NCBI GenBank assembly: GCA_005223045.1 | Contig: NJBM01000008.1 | Location: 62,001 to 126,000, forward strand | DNA length: 64,000 nucleotides | Source of the DNA: Planctomycetes bacterium B3_Pla | Lineage (GTDB): Bacteria > Planctomycetota > Phycisphaerae > Sedimentisphaerales > Anaerobacaceae | Direction: 5' to 3' | Part shown: one piece after another, positions 44,447 through 53,189 of the stretch | Numbering within the stretch: the stretch's first letter is position 1 | How the letters are laid out: every line of letters begins with the position of its first letter | Translations under genes and position numbers: made by a program | The notes under the pieces: model-generated | The model's database searches: none | Told to the model about the DNA's origin: nothing | What the model saw: only the letters and a program-made list of their open reading frames with translations

Positions 44447-44505
44447 ACAATTACTTGCTCGTGGCGTTTTTTCCTGTAACATCGAGCAGGGCGTGGGATT
44501 ATAAT
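44447..44505 (+). repeat. 59-bp direct repeat, copy A, with promoter-like end
   Basis: This copy matches 45992-46050 at 52 of 59 positions with no gaps. It ends in TATAAT (44500-44505) with GTAACA 18 bp upstream, so it may carry the promoter of the beta-propeller gene starting at 44622. Confidence 0.75.
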
Positions 44506-44621
44506 GAAATCTTCAGCTAAATGTCATGTTTGGAGAAAACGCCAAATAGAAGATCAGTAAATAAGAATCCAGATCCAAACTGCGGCAATTAATATGGTTC
44601 TAAATACAAGGAAAACAATTT

Positions 44622-45902
44622 ATGACAGCCAATGACAAAAGAATTATTTTGGTGATACTATCTCTCTGTCTGGCGAGTGCGGCACCGGGCCGGGATGCTC
44701 CGGCGGTACGGTGGGGGCATCAGCTTGTAACTCCCACAGACGATGTCGCCCGTAGTGCAGTAGCCGATAGCAACGACAGCATTTACTTCACTGTCAAAAA
44801 GCAAACCAAGGACGCTTCCGGGGCCACCACGTCCAAGGGTTTGTTTCTTCTCAAGTATAACCAACAGGGCGATCAGTTGTGGAGTAAGCAACTCGATCCC
44901 GGAGTTGAGGATGCCACGGGTTTAGCTGCGGACGATCAAGGGAACATTTATGTCTTCGGATTTGTCAGCAGCACACCGGAGCGGGAGACAAAAGGTGGGC
45001 ATGATGCACTTGTTGCCAAGTACGATCAGACCGGTATCCAACAGTGGGTATGGCAACTGGGAACTCCTGAACATGACGTCTGCACTGGTCTGGATTTTGA
45101 CGCTGACGAAAATCTGTATATCTCAGGCTATACGTATGGGGATTTTGCCAAGCCTAATAAGGGTGGGGCTGACATGTTTATAGCCGCATACGATAAACAC
45201 CGAAACTTACTATGGCGGGACCAGATAGGCACGGACACGGATGACCGGGCTACGGATATCCGGGTGGGTGATAACAATGACATCTACCTCTGCGGCAACA
45301 CATCGGGCAGCCTGGCCAGACAGAACAACGGTTTTGTGGATTTTGTAGTGGCAAGATACGAACGCACAGGCAAATCTCTCTGGCTATACCAGTACGGCAC
45401 AAATGCAATGGACAGTATCGGGTGTATGGAGATAGGTGAACTCGGCCATCTGTACCTGGGATGCAGAACCAATGGCAATGTCGGCTCCAGAAGTCCGCAA
45501 CGCATGGACTGGGATTCGTGCCTCGTCAGTATATCGAAAAAAGGAAAGCTGTTATGGACACGCCAATTCGGTACGGACGGCTGGGATGGGACCTGGGACA
45601 TGGCCTGGTTTCAGGACGGTTCGGGTGACATACTGATAAGTGGCTGTCAGATTCCGGTAAAGAGCAAATGCCGAGGATACTGTCGTCGTTATACTCCGGA
45701 AGGCAAGCTGATCTGGACCAAGGAATTCCGTGAGTACAACTCCAGTGGAGGCACCTGTGGCCGAGTTGTGACTATTGATAGTGCCAATAACTGCTATCAT
45801 GGAGGCCAGACACATGCAGACTGGCTTGGTGTCAACAACGGTACAGGAAATGTGTATATCGTCAGATTCGATGGAGCGAAGAACGAAGAGGACAGTCCGT
45901 AA
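44622..45902 (+). CDS. Secreted SBBP-repeat beta-propeller protein
   Basis: A 426-residue protein with a signal peptide (to about residue 24) and six or seven repeats. These follow the pattern 'D..GNIYVFGFV', 'DADENLYISGYTYGDF', 'GDNNDIYLCGNTSGSLA', each ending in 'W..QLGT' or 'W..QFGTDGWD', as in SBBP (beta-propeller) repeat proteins. Extra cysteines in the last third suggest disulphides. It is probably an extracellular binding protein with no visible catalytic site. It is framed by the two 59-bp direct repeats, and a DegT gene follows. The ribosome site is weak. Confidence 0.82.
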   Translation: MTANDKRIILVILSLCLASAAPGRDAPAVRWGHQLVTPTDDVARSAVADSNDSIYFTVKKQTKDASGATTSKGLFLLKYNQQGDQLWSKQLDPGVEDATGLAADDQGNIYVFGFVSSTPERETKGGHDALVAKYDQTGIQQWVWQLGTPEHDVCTGLDFDADENLYISGYTYGDFAKPNKGGADMFIAAYDKHRNLLWRDQIGTDTDDRATDIRVGDNNDIYLCGNTSGSLARQNNGFVDFVVARYERTGKSLWLYQYGTNAMDSIGCMEIGELGHLYLGCRTNGNVGSRSPQRMDWDSCLVSISKKGKLLWTRQFGTDGWDGTWDMAWFQDGSGDILISGCQIPVKSKCRGYCRRYTPEGKLIWTKEFREYNSSGGTCGRVVTIDSANNCYHGGQTHADWLGVNNGTGNVYIVRFDGAKNEEDSP

Positions 45903-45991
45903 TTCAATGATAGCTCATGCTCTCTATCCTGCAACCTTGCCCAAGGAAGGCCATGAATCTATTCAGGAGAATCAAAGGTGTAGAATTAAGT

Positions 45992-46050
45992 ACAATTACT
46001 TGCCCGCGGTGTTTTTTCCGCTAACATCGAGCACGGCGTGAGATTATAAT
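45992..46050 (+). repeat. 59-bp direct repeat, copy B, with promoter-like end
   Basis: Copy B of the repeat at 44447-44505. It ends in TATAAT (46045-46050) with CTAACA 18 bp upstream, both elements being kept in the two copies, 57 bp before the Tat-DegT gene at 46107. Confidence 0.75.
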
Positions 46051-46106
46051 TGCGGTTGATGCACGTTTCATGCCGGAACGAGCACTAAAACGAAAGGGGT
46101 CGGAAA

Positions 46107-47462
46107 ATGGATGGGAAAGACTTAACAAGACGGCAATTCATCGCGGCGGCATCGGCAGGATCTTTAGCCGGAGTGGCTTCGCGGGCTATTCCCGCTTATG
46201 GAAACATCACGAAAAAAGCGGGCAAATTAGCGATACTGGGCGGCGAGCCTGTCAGGAAGAACAAAAGCTGGCCGAGGTGGCCTTACTGGGACGAAAAGGT
46301 CGTTGATTCGGTGGTGAAGACCACAAAGAGCAGGATATGGTGCCGGATTCAGTCTAAGTCGGGAACTGTGCCGACGTTCGAGAAGCAGTGGGCGAGCCTG
46401 GCGGGGGCGAAATTCTGCGTTGCCACGGGATCGGGAACTCAGGCGCTGCACACCTCTGTCGAAGCGCTTGGAATCGGGCCGGGGGATGAAGTTATCACAT
46501 CGCCTTATACCGATCCTGGGACGATATCCTCCATTTTGACTGCCCGGGCGCTGCCGGTCTTGGCAGACCTGGATCGCGAGTCCTATCAGCTCGATCCCGA
46601 CGACGTCGAGAGGAGAGTGACTGAGAACACCAGGGCGATTATGCCCGTGCACATGATGGGTCAGCCCTGCGACATGGGAAGGATCATGGAGATTGCCGAA
46701 AAGCACAATCTGAAAGTGATCGAGGATGCCGCCCAGGCACATTTCGCCGAGTATAAAGGCAAGAAGCTGGGGACCATCGGCGATCTGGGGTGCTTCAGCT
46801 TCCAGTCGAGCAAGACGATTGCCTGCGGCGAGGGCGGCGGGATAATCGGCGACGACGAAGAGCTGATGGACAAGTGCTATACCGTCCACAATCACGGCAC
46901 GTCCCGCCGGGGACGAACGGAAGTGGCGGGGCCGAAGTACCGGATGAACGAGTTCGAGGCAGCCGTATTGCTCGGCCAGTTGTCCGGGGCCAGGGAGCGC
47001 TTCGAGCGCCGGAATGAAAACGCCGCCCGTCTGACCGCGGGGATTAAAGACCTGCCCGGCATCCGTCCGCAAAAACTGTACGAAGGCACCGAGTGCGGCT
47101 CTTTTTATATTTATGCGATGACGTATCGAAAGGAATACTTCAACGATGTGGACCGCAGCAAGTTTCTCAAGGCTATGGCTGCCGAAGGTGTCAGTCTCAG
47201 CCCGTATATTACACAGGGATTGCACCGCGAGCCGTGGATCGAGCACATATTGAGCAGGCCGGTCTATAAGAAGATGTTCTCCAAGAAGAGATTAACTAAA
47301 TATCGGCAAGAGAGTAAATGTCCGAATTGCGACAAGGTTTGTCAGGAGCTGGCCATGATCTGGGCTTCCGGCCCGCTGCTCGGGACCAGGCAGGATATGG
47401 ACGACGTCGTCAACGCCCTGGTCAAGGTCTATGAGAATAGGGACAAGCTCAGCGCAGTATAA
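46107..47462 (+). CDS. Tat-signal DegT/DnrJ/EryC1-family PLP protein
   Basis: A 451-residue protein. The N-terminus 'LTRRQFIAAASAGSLAGVAS' is a clear twin-arginine signal, so a folded PLP enzyme appears to be exported. The enzyme part has 'VATGSGTQALHTSVEALGIG', 'GDEVITSPYTDPG', 'VIEDAAQAHFA' and the PLP lysine in 'FSFQSSKTIACGEGG'. The C-terminal 'SKCPNCDKVCQELAMIW' has three cysteines. Family members are sugar aminotransferases or dehydratases, normally cytoplasmic. A purine-rich AAAGGGG site precedes ATG 46107. It is convergent with the ceramidase-like gene, which begins one base after its stop. Confidence 0.85.
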   Translation: MDGKDLTRRQFIAAASAGSLAGVASRAIPAYGNITKKAGKLAILGGEPVRKNKSWPRWPYWDEKVVDSVVKTTKSRIWCRIQSKSGTVPTFEKQWASLAGAKFCVATGSGTQALHTSVEALGIGPGDEVITSPYTDPGTISSILTARALPVLADLDRESYQLDPDDVERRVTENTRAIMPVHMMGQPCDMGRIMEIAEKHNLKVIEDAAQAHFAEYKGKKLGTIGDLGCFSFQSSKTIACGEGGGIIGDDEELMDKCYTVHNHGTSRRGRTEVAGPKYRMNEFEAAVLLGQLSGARERFERRNENAARLTAGIKDLPGIRPQKLYEGTECGSFYIYAMTYRKEYFNDVDRSKFLKAMAAEGVSLSPYITQGLHREPWIEHILSRPVYKKMFSKKRLTKYRQESKCPNCDKVCQELAMIWASGPLLGTRQDMDDVVNALVKVYENRDKLSAV

Positions 47463-48851
47463 TCAGTCGCGGCTTTTGATTCGGTCGAGAAGCTTTAAGG
47501 CACGGCTTACCATAATCTCACCGGCGCCTTTGGCCAGGTTGGTGCCGGAACCTGATTCGTATCCGCCTTCATCGTAGGCCTGGCTGTGACAGACGTAGCC
47601 GATGGCATCATTGCTCAGTGCTATGATGATAAGGTTCTCCAGCCCGGACTTTTTCTTGATTTCCAGACCCACCTCGACGAGAACTTCTCCGGGAAGCCCT
47701 AAGATATAAACGTCGCCGAGCCTGAGGGCCTGAATCTCCGTAACCAGATGATCTTTTCCCTCGTCGGCGTCCATGATCCTGTCGGACGAAGGGCTTTTCT
47801 TCAAGGGAAACTTTACCTCTGCTTTCATTGCGTCCAGGCCGACCTTGTCGGAAGTGGAAACAAACTGAAGTTTTCTTACCGCTTCGCCGGCTATGGCCCT
47901 GCCGATCCGGAAACGAGCTTCTTGCCCTCGCTCAAGGGGGACTATGTTGCCGGAGGTTCCGGGGACGAAAATGCAGATTCCGCCTTCGACTTGTTCGACG
48001 ACCCGTACAGTCTCGCCGGGGAAATCCGCCGAGATAGAATAGAACCAATCGGCATATCCGCTGCCGCTGACGGCATGGCAGGCGAAATTTACCATTGAGC
48101 CGATGATTTGGCCATCGGCGTTTTCGACTCTGATCACCCAGGCGTGCGGATCGACAGGGCCGAAGGTCAATTCCGGCTGCTCCGGCGGCAGAGAGAATGT
48201 CACTGCGACCGAACCGTCCGAGCCGTGCTGCACCTTTTTCGTGGCGATAACTTCCGGCGGAAAGCTAAATGACATTTTCACCGAACCATCAGGCGTCCGT
48301 GTACGACGGTTATAGACAATCTCAGGAAGCCGGCCTTTTGCGGCGCCGATCTTTACCTCCTGCATGTTCTTGTGCGCGATAAACACCGAATCCGTCATTT
48401 TCTTAACGAGGGTCTTCACGTAGGCGTCATCAACAGTATTATCTGCAACTTTCGGTCCGAGCTTTGTTTTGGCATAGATCTTCGGCCCAAAATGAGTGTG
48501 TGTGGCACTAATCAGGATATTCCGTTCGGGGATACCGACTTTCTTTTTTACTATTGCTCTTACCTTATTTGTAAGCTCCAGAGGGACCCAGAGCAGATCG
48601 ACCGAGATTATCGCTACGGCGTTGTTTCCATCGTCGAGAACCAATGCTCTTGCGTAAAGCTCATCGACTATATCATCACTTGGCTTGTCCCGGCTGCCGT
48701 AGCCCGAGAGCCAGACCCCCACAGGAGGAGTGATATTTACCCTCGCACAACCGCCTTTAAGCGCCGCCTGACCGACAGGGCAGAAAGCCCGCCCGGACAA
48801 TACAATAACGGTAAACAGCAAAACGGCTTTAAAAAAACGTCGCTCTCTCAT
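47463..48851 (-). CDS. Neutral/alkaline ceramidase-like protein, paralogue B
   Basis: A 462-residue exported protein with a signal peptide (to about residue 30) and 'LKGGCARVNITPPVGVWLSG'. It has 'ISATHTHFGPKIY', 'NFACHAVSG' and 'FVPGTSGNIVPLERG' at the places where paralogue A (36915) has matching motifs. Near the C-terminus both share 'GEVLVEVGLEIKK' and 'GYVCHSQAYDEGGYESGSG'-like sequence, a strong sign of common origin. The usual 'GDVSPN' nucleophile loop is not canonical. ATG 48851 has GGAGG upstream. It is the last gene of the minus-strand run beginning at 54464. Confidence 0.82.
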   Translation of the reverse strand: MRERRFFKAVLLFTVIVLSGRAFCPVGQAALKGGCARVNITPPVGVWLSGYGSRDKPSDDIVDELYARALVLDDGNNAVAIISVDLLWVPLELTNKVRAIVKKKVGIPERNILISATHTHFGPKIYAKTKLGPKVADNTVDDAYVKTLVKKMTDSVFIAHKNMQEVKIGAAKGRLPEIVYNRRTRTPDGSVKMSFSFPPEVIATKKVQHGSDGSVAVTFSLPPEQPELTFGPVDPHAWVIRVENADGQIIGSMVNFACHAVSGSGYADWFYSISADFPGETVRVVEQVEGGICIFVPGTSGNIVPLERGQEARFRIGRAIAGEAVRKLQFVSTSDKVGLDAMKAEVKFPLKKSPSSDRIMDADEGKDHLVTEIQALRLGDVYILGLPGEVLVEVGLEIKKKSGLENLIIIALSNDAIGYVCHSQAYDEGGYESGSGTNLAKGAGEIMVSRALKLLDRIKSRD

Positions 48852-48908
48852 TACTCTTGCCTCCACATTGGAATCGTTGCCGTATTCAGTCACAAATGCC
48901 TGCCAGGA

Positions 48909-49961
48909 CTAATGCAAATCCTTTACAAAATTCGTCAAGGCATAGATCGTCTCGATATTGTAAGCTGACTCAAGATGATATATGTATTCAAGATTGCCGC
49001 CGTCGTTTTCATTTAGGATGCGTTTGGCCCATTTTAGAATCGGGTCTGTACTCTCAGCGGACATGTCCTGCGGCAGGGGGACGATACTTATCTTCATTTC
49101 TTTGCCAAATACTTCTCGCGCCCGCTCGATTGAAGTATCGCCGCCAAGGTCCAAAGAACAGAGATTCTTGATTTTGCAAAATGCACCCAGATAATCGGTG
49201 CTTGGCCCGCATGAATGTAAGCGGACGGGACCAAGCTCGGCACCGATTTTTGAAATAGCCGGGATTACGAAGCGTTCGAGCAGTTCCGGGCTGACCAGGC
49301 ACGATGAACATTCACCCACGTGTACGCTGGTTATGGGCAAATCGGCTATTTGCGAAAAGTGCCGGCAAAGAACGATGTAAGCATCCGCGATCCAGTCCAT
49401 GATCTTAGAGCATCGTTGCGGCTCGGATATCATGTCCATGAAGATGGTCTCACCGACAAACTTCTGGGCCGAGGTCAACACCCCATGTATGGTTGCCCGG
49501 CCGGACAGGTCCCAGTAAAACGGCGGGACGGGACTAAGCTGCTCCTGCGAATCGCTCTGCACCCGGCGAATTTGTTCGTCAAAGAGTGTGATCAACGGAT
49601 GATCGAGCAAACTGTCGGGAGGCGGCAGGTCCGCAGGATTTTTCTGAGCGAGGCAGCACGGCGAAATGTCGGCATCACGGTTGGCGGCGGCTACGAAGTC
49701 CGCCCCAAGCAACATGCCGAGAATCATGTTTGGCTGAATGCCACCGATCAGGATTTGGCTCTTGTCCCAATAGTCTATCTGTCCGAGATTGGATTCCGAA
49801 TAGAACAGCCGCATTCCGCCAAAACGCTCCGCCGCGTATTCGTTGCATCGGCAGTCAATGGCATGGCGTCTTTGGGGCTCGAAATAGTAGTCGCGGTCAA
49901 ACGCCACACCTAACGCCTTAGCCATCCATGCTTTTGAAAGTGTGCCGGAAATCGTAATCAT
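48909..49961 (-). CDS. Uroporphyrinogen decarboxylase-family protein A
   Basis: A 350-residue protein with the TIM-barrel pattern of the UROD/MtaA/CmuA superfamily. Motifs include 'SVHVGECSSCLVSPELLERF', 'RLHSCGPSTDYLGAFC' and 'SLDLGGDT'. The 'HSCG' signature suits a methyltransferase-type or thiol-metal active site more than true uroporphyrinogen decarboxylase. In planctomycete sugar clusters such proteins have unknown function; corrinoid-linked methyl transfer is a possibility, but no corrinoid protein gene was seen here. It lies in a co-directional run with two Gfo/Idh/MocA genes. Confidence 0.78.
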   Translation of the reverse strand: MITISGTLSKAWMAKALGVAFDRDYYFEPQRRHAIDCRCNEYAAERFGGMRLFYSESNLGQIDYWDKSQILIGGIQPNMILGMLLGADFVAAANRDADISPCCLAQKNPADLPPPDSLLDHPLITLFDEQIRRVQSDSQEQLSPVPPFYWDLSGRATIHGVLTSAQKFVGETIFMDMISEPQRCSKIMDWIADAYIVLCRHFSQIADLPITSVHVGECSSCLVSPELLERFVIPAISKIGAELGPVRLHSCGPSTDYLGAFCKIKNLCSLDLGGDTSIERAREVFGKEMKISIVPLPQDMSAESTDPILKWAKRILNENDGGNLEYIYHLESAYNIETIYALTNFVKDLH

Positions 49962-49995
49962 TACACAGGCAACTCAAAAGAGAACATCGTTCGTA

Positions 49996-51009
49996 TTATA
50001 TTTCGCTGATTGGCACTGGTTTGCCGGATTGCGCTGAGAGATCCGCTGCAAAACATATAGCATGAGTCCTGGCTGCGTCGTCCAGGTCAGGGAACGGTCG
50101 CTTGTCGTCAATAATGCAGTCAATAAAATGCGAGATTTCGCCCTGAAAAGGATGATGAGCCACGTCGGCGCTGTCCGGCAGAACACAGGGGATTTTCATG
50201 AAGTTGTCCTGACCCGGAAAAAGCTTCGGGGCATACAACTGGTCGTTTCTGACCGTGCCCTCAGTTCCGTAAACTCCTATGTTGAAACGGTAGGGCATTT
50301 GCGCGTCAAAGGTTGTTGTACTTCGCCCGATCCTGCCGTTCTCGAATTTCACGTTGACGGTGATCGTGCCCGGATACTCTATCGGGTTTTCGGTTTTTGC
50401 CTGATATGCACAGACCTCCTCGGCGTCGCTTCGGGCGAACCAGCGAAGAGCATCTATTGCGTGACATCCGCCGGTCAAAATCGCGGTCCCGCTTTGTTCT
50501 CGACTGGCATACCATTTCTCCTGCATCGTCATCCATATTCGATGCAGGTAATCAACTTCGACCATAAAGATGTTGCCGAGAGCGCCTTGCTCAATTAGTC
50601 GGTCAATCGTCATCAGCAGAGGATTCCAGTGCAGCACGAAGCTAACCAGAGTTTTGACGTTGCTTTTCTTCACCGCTTCCTGTTGCTTTCGCACGTCTTC
50701 CATCGTCAGAGCGACAGGTTTTTCGATTATGACGTGCTTGCCGGCTTCGGCGGCGGCAACCACATATTTCGTGTGTGTGTTGTGCGGCGTACAAACCACC
50801 ACGATGTCAATATCGTCTTTCTTCAGCATGGCGTTTGCATCGGTTTCAACGTTGCATTCCATGCCGTATTTGTCTCGGTATCTCTCGGCGTTTGCCCGAT
50901 TTCGGCTGACCAGGGCACGAACTTCGCAGCGCTCGTCTTTTTGGAAGGCCTTTATGTATTCCTCTGCAACCGCGCCGCAGCCGATGATACCTGCGCCAAG
51001 TTTATTCAT
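49996..51009 (-). CDS. Gfo/Idh/MocA-family oxidoreductase (cytoplasmic)
   Basis: A 337-residue NAD(P)-dependent oxidoreductase without export signal. The dinucleotide-binding start is 'LGAGIIGCGAVAEEYIKAF', followed by 'VVVCTPHNTHTKYVVAAAEA' and the catalytic lysine motif 'IIEKPVALTMEDV'. The later 'TGGCHAIDALRWF' matches the family's substrate-domain His motif. It probably oxidises or epimerises a sugar or inositol. ATG 51009 with AAGGAA upstream was chosen over TTG 51015. It sits between two UROD-like genes. Confidence 0.87.
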   Translation of the reverse strand: MNKLGAGIIGCGAVAEEYIKAFQKDERCEVRALVSRNRANAERYRDKYGMECNVETDANAMLKKDDIDIVVVCTPHNTHTKYVVAAAEAGKHVIIEKPVALTMEDVRKQQEAVKKSNVKTLVSFVLHWNPLLMTIDRLIEQGALGNIFMVEVDYLHRIWMTMQEKWYASREQSGTAILTGGCHAIDALRWFARSDAEEVCAYQAKTENPIEYPGTITVNVKFENGRIGRSTTTFDAQMPYRFNIGVYGTEGTVRNDQLYAPKLFPGQDNFMKIPCVLPDSADVAHHPFQGEISHFIDCIIDDKRPFPDLDDAARTHAICFAADLSAQSGKPVPISEI

Positions 51010-51057
51010 TTGCAAATTCCTTTTCCGTCAGTGGTTATCGCGTGCTCCGATTACTCG

Positions 51058-52110
51058 TCATGTATAAAATCCTGCGTATCGCTCCAATGAGTCCATAACA
51101 GCCTTGACGTTCTCAATGGGTACACCGGGATACAGCCCGTAGATCATCATCAAGCCGCCATCCGGACTGCCAAGCTTCTCAACTTCCTCTCTGATCAGGC
51201 TGTCAATTTGCCCGGGGGCGCCGAAGCGAGTAATTTGTTGCCGGTCTATGTCAATATCTATGCAGACCCGGCCCTTGAGATTTGCAGCGATCCAGTCAAT
51301 GCCGTTGACAAGATCCTGAAGGTTTAGAACGTCCACCCCGCTGATCGTAAGGTCATCGACAAGATCGCGAATGTCGCCGTCGGAGTGCGTATGCACCAAA
51401 CAGCCGGCCTTGTGCGCCTGGTTCATCAGTCGTTCGTACATTGGCTTTATATAACTGCGAAAGTGGTCCGGAGAAAGCATCGGGCCAACCTGCATCCCCA
51501 GGTCTTCGGGATAGCGCATCATCGCAGCGCCAAGGTCGAGGTAACGCCGGATGATCTCCGTGCTGAAGGTTTCGAGCATCTCGATCAAACTCCAAATCCT
51601 GGGATTGTTGTCCGCCATGTCCAGCAAGAGGTTCTCATATCCCCGCAGGTAACTGAGCCGCTGGAACCCATGGCCGTGCTCCAAACTGCCGGCATAATGG
51701 TTTCCATCTGTTTCGGCTGAAGTAATTCGGTCTTTCACCGCGGCCCAGTCAATACTCATCACGCCATTTGTCAATTTCGGGTCCGGCGGAACAAAGCCTT
51801 CAAAATCGGCCCAGTCCGCCAGGGGATGGCCCGTAACGGCGCCGGTGATGCCGTTGTCGGTAGTCTGCCAGACACAGCCCCACGCGTCGGTATAAGGGGC
51901 GCCCGCCCGCTCATAAGGAGCTAATTCAGGCTCCGGCTCGCTTTCAGCATCGAAGTTGGGAAACAACATGCGATGGTCGGCCATCAACTCGAACAGAACG
52001 TCCCTGCTGTAATGATGCCAGCACGCGGGATTGATCCAAAAGACAATAGGGATGTATTCCGGTTTCTCAAATCTGATGGCTCGCAAAGTGTTGGCGTCGA
52101 TGGTATCCAT
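51058..52110 (-). CDS. Uroporphyrinogen decarboxylase-family protein B
   Basis: A 350-residue UROD-superfamily protein, different from the one at 48909. It opens 'LRAIRFEKPEYIPIVFWINP', the family's N-terminal R-PD-IP-type motif. It contains 'MMRYPEDLGMQVGPMLSPDH' and 'LVHTHSDGDIRDLVDDLT', the usual 'HSDG' strand, and later 'CIDIDIDRQQITRFG'. This suits the sugar-associated or methyltransferase-like UROD group instead of haem synthesis. It lies between two Gfo/Idh/MocA genes with short gaps (48 and 18 bp), so it is co-transcribed. The function is not known. Confidence 0.78.
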   Translation of the reverse strand: MDTIDANTLRAIRFEKPEYIPIVFWINPACWHHYSRDVLFELMADHRMLFPNFDAESEPEPELAPYERAGAPYTDAWGCVWQTTDNGITGAVTGHPLADWADFEGFVPPDPKLTNGVMSIDWAAVKDRITSAETDGNHYAGSLEHGHGFQRLSYLRGYENLLLDMADNNPRIWSLIEMLETFSTEIIRRYLDLGAAMMRYPEDLGMQVGPMLSPDHFRSYIKPMYERLMNQAHKAGCLVHTHSDGDIRDLVDDLTISGVDVLNLQDLVNGIDWIAANLKGRVCIDIDIDRQQITRFGAPGQIDSLIREEVEKLGSPDGGLMMIYGLYPGVPIENVKAVMDSLERYAGFYT

Positions 52111-52128
52111 GAGTGCTCAGCTTGCCGA

Positions 52129-53172
52129 TTACGCTACTTCGATTGCCCTGCCTGACCTTGCCGATTCGTAACAGGCAGCCAAGACTTTCTGGCTCTGCAA
52201 GCCAAGGTCTGCGCCGATAATCGGATCGCGGTTGTCAATAATTGCCTGACTGAATTCTTCGATCTCGGCCTGGTATGTATTCACCGGTTCCGGAGCAACT
52301 ACGATGCCTTGATCCTCGCTGCGCGCCTGCCGGGCGTCGTAACCTTCGTCCTCTCTCTCAAGAAATGCAATCATCTCTCCGGCAGGCCCCTGGCCGATAG
52401 TTCCTTTTGCCAGTATTGAGCCGCGCGAGCCGTAAAGCTCGAGCACGTTCCTGCTGCTCTTATCCGGGATGCAGAAAAAGGTATCGACTGTTGCCAGCGC
52501 GCCATTATCAAAAAACAGCAGGGCAGCAGCGCTGTCTTCTGATTTGTAATCGTGGACCGTATTGTTGATGAAACAGCTTACCCTTGAAATCCTTCCGAAG
52601 AACATCTCCAACAGGTCGATGCAGTGGCCTCCCATGTCTATGAGCGAACCGCCGCCGCCTGTGGCGATCTCCTGCCGCCATGCTCCTTCTATCGGCGGGT
52701 ACCAGCAGGAAAGCTGTGCCCGGGCATAAACCGGTTTGCCGAGCTTGCCGTCGTTTATGAGCCTGAGCGCTTCGGCGTGCTGGGCAACAAAACGCATCAT
52801 AAACGCACAGCCAAGCTTACTGCCCATCTTCTCGCACGTCTCGATCATTTCTTCGGTTTCGGCGACCATCATACCCAGGGGCTTCTCGCAGAGAATGTGT
52901 TTGCCGGCATTGGCGCAAGTCCGGACCTGATCGTGGTGGAAGCAGGCGGGCGTAGCGATATAAACTGCGTCGATATTGGCATCCAGGACAGCTTCGATGT
53001 CGTTCGCCTGCATAGCGCCGAACTCCTTGGCGACCTCCGCGTTGACCTGTTCATTGATGTCAAATACCAAAGATAATTCAGCATTTTTAGCTTTCAGGAT
53101 ACCTTCCGGAATCGTTCTCCTTCGGGCAATCCCGCCCGAGCCGATCACGCCCCATTTGATTTCTTTAGACAT
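52129..53172 (-). CDS. Gfo/Idh/MocA-family oxidoreductase
   Basis: A 347-residue oxidoreductase. It starts 'IKWGVIGSGGIARRRTIPEG' (dinucleotide fold) and has 'VYIATPACFHHDQVRTCANA', then 'ILCEKPLGMMVAETEEMIE', the conserved lysine motif, and 'IDMGGHCIDLLEMFF', the substrate-domain His motif. It is cytoplasmic. ATG 53172 with AAGGA upstream was chosen; the open frame upstream to 53277 is not part of the protein. The DegT gene upstream ends 17 bp before the start. Sugar dehydrogenase is the most likely class. Confidence 0.87.
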   Translation of the reverse strand: MSKEIKWGVIGSGGIARRRTIPEGILKAKNAELSLVFDINEQVNAEVAKEFGAMQANDIEAVLDANIDAVYIATPACFHHDQVRTCANAGKHILCEKPLGMMVAETEEMIETCEKMGSKLGCAFMMRFVAQHAEALRLINDGKLGKPVYARAQLSCWYPPIEGAWRQEIATGGGGSLIDMGGHCIDLLEMFFGRISRVSCFINNTVHDYKSEDSAAALLFFDNGALATVDTFFCIPDKSSRNVLELYGSRGSILAKGTIGQGPAGEMIAFLEREDEGYDARQARSEDQGIVVAPEPVNTYQAEIEEFSQAIIDNRDPIIGADLGLQSQKVLAACYESARSGRAIEVA

Positions 53173-53189
53173 CGCGGCAATCCTTTCTG

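Larger units (their letters stand above)
43041..44621. other. 1.6-kb gene-free region with dispersed repeats
   Basis: No convincing gene was found. The left part is AT-rich. About 43430-43720 is packed with short repeat-like phrases: 'GTCGAATGTCGAAG' near 43540, 'CTTCGTGGTTCTCCGTGCC' at about 43619 and the segment 43675-43696, which matches 1044-1066 in reverse. The right part (43888-44409) holds seven copies of an A-rich repeat, listed separately. Short reverse-strand frames in this area are by-products of the repeat. Confidence 0.7.

Noticed and set aside
43706-44450. Short reverse-strand proteins with 'NWLCFF'
   Set aside because: They are translations of the 18-21 nt repeat. Frames are short, lack ribosome sites and share nothing else.
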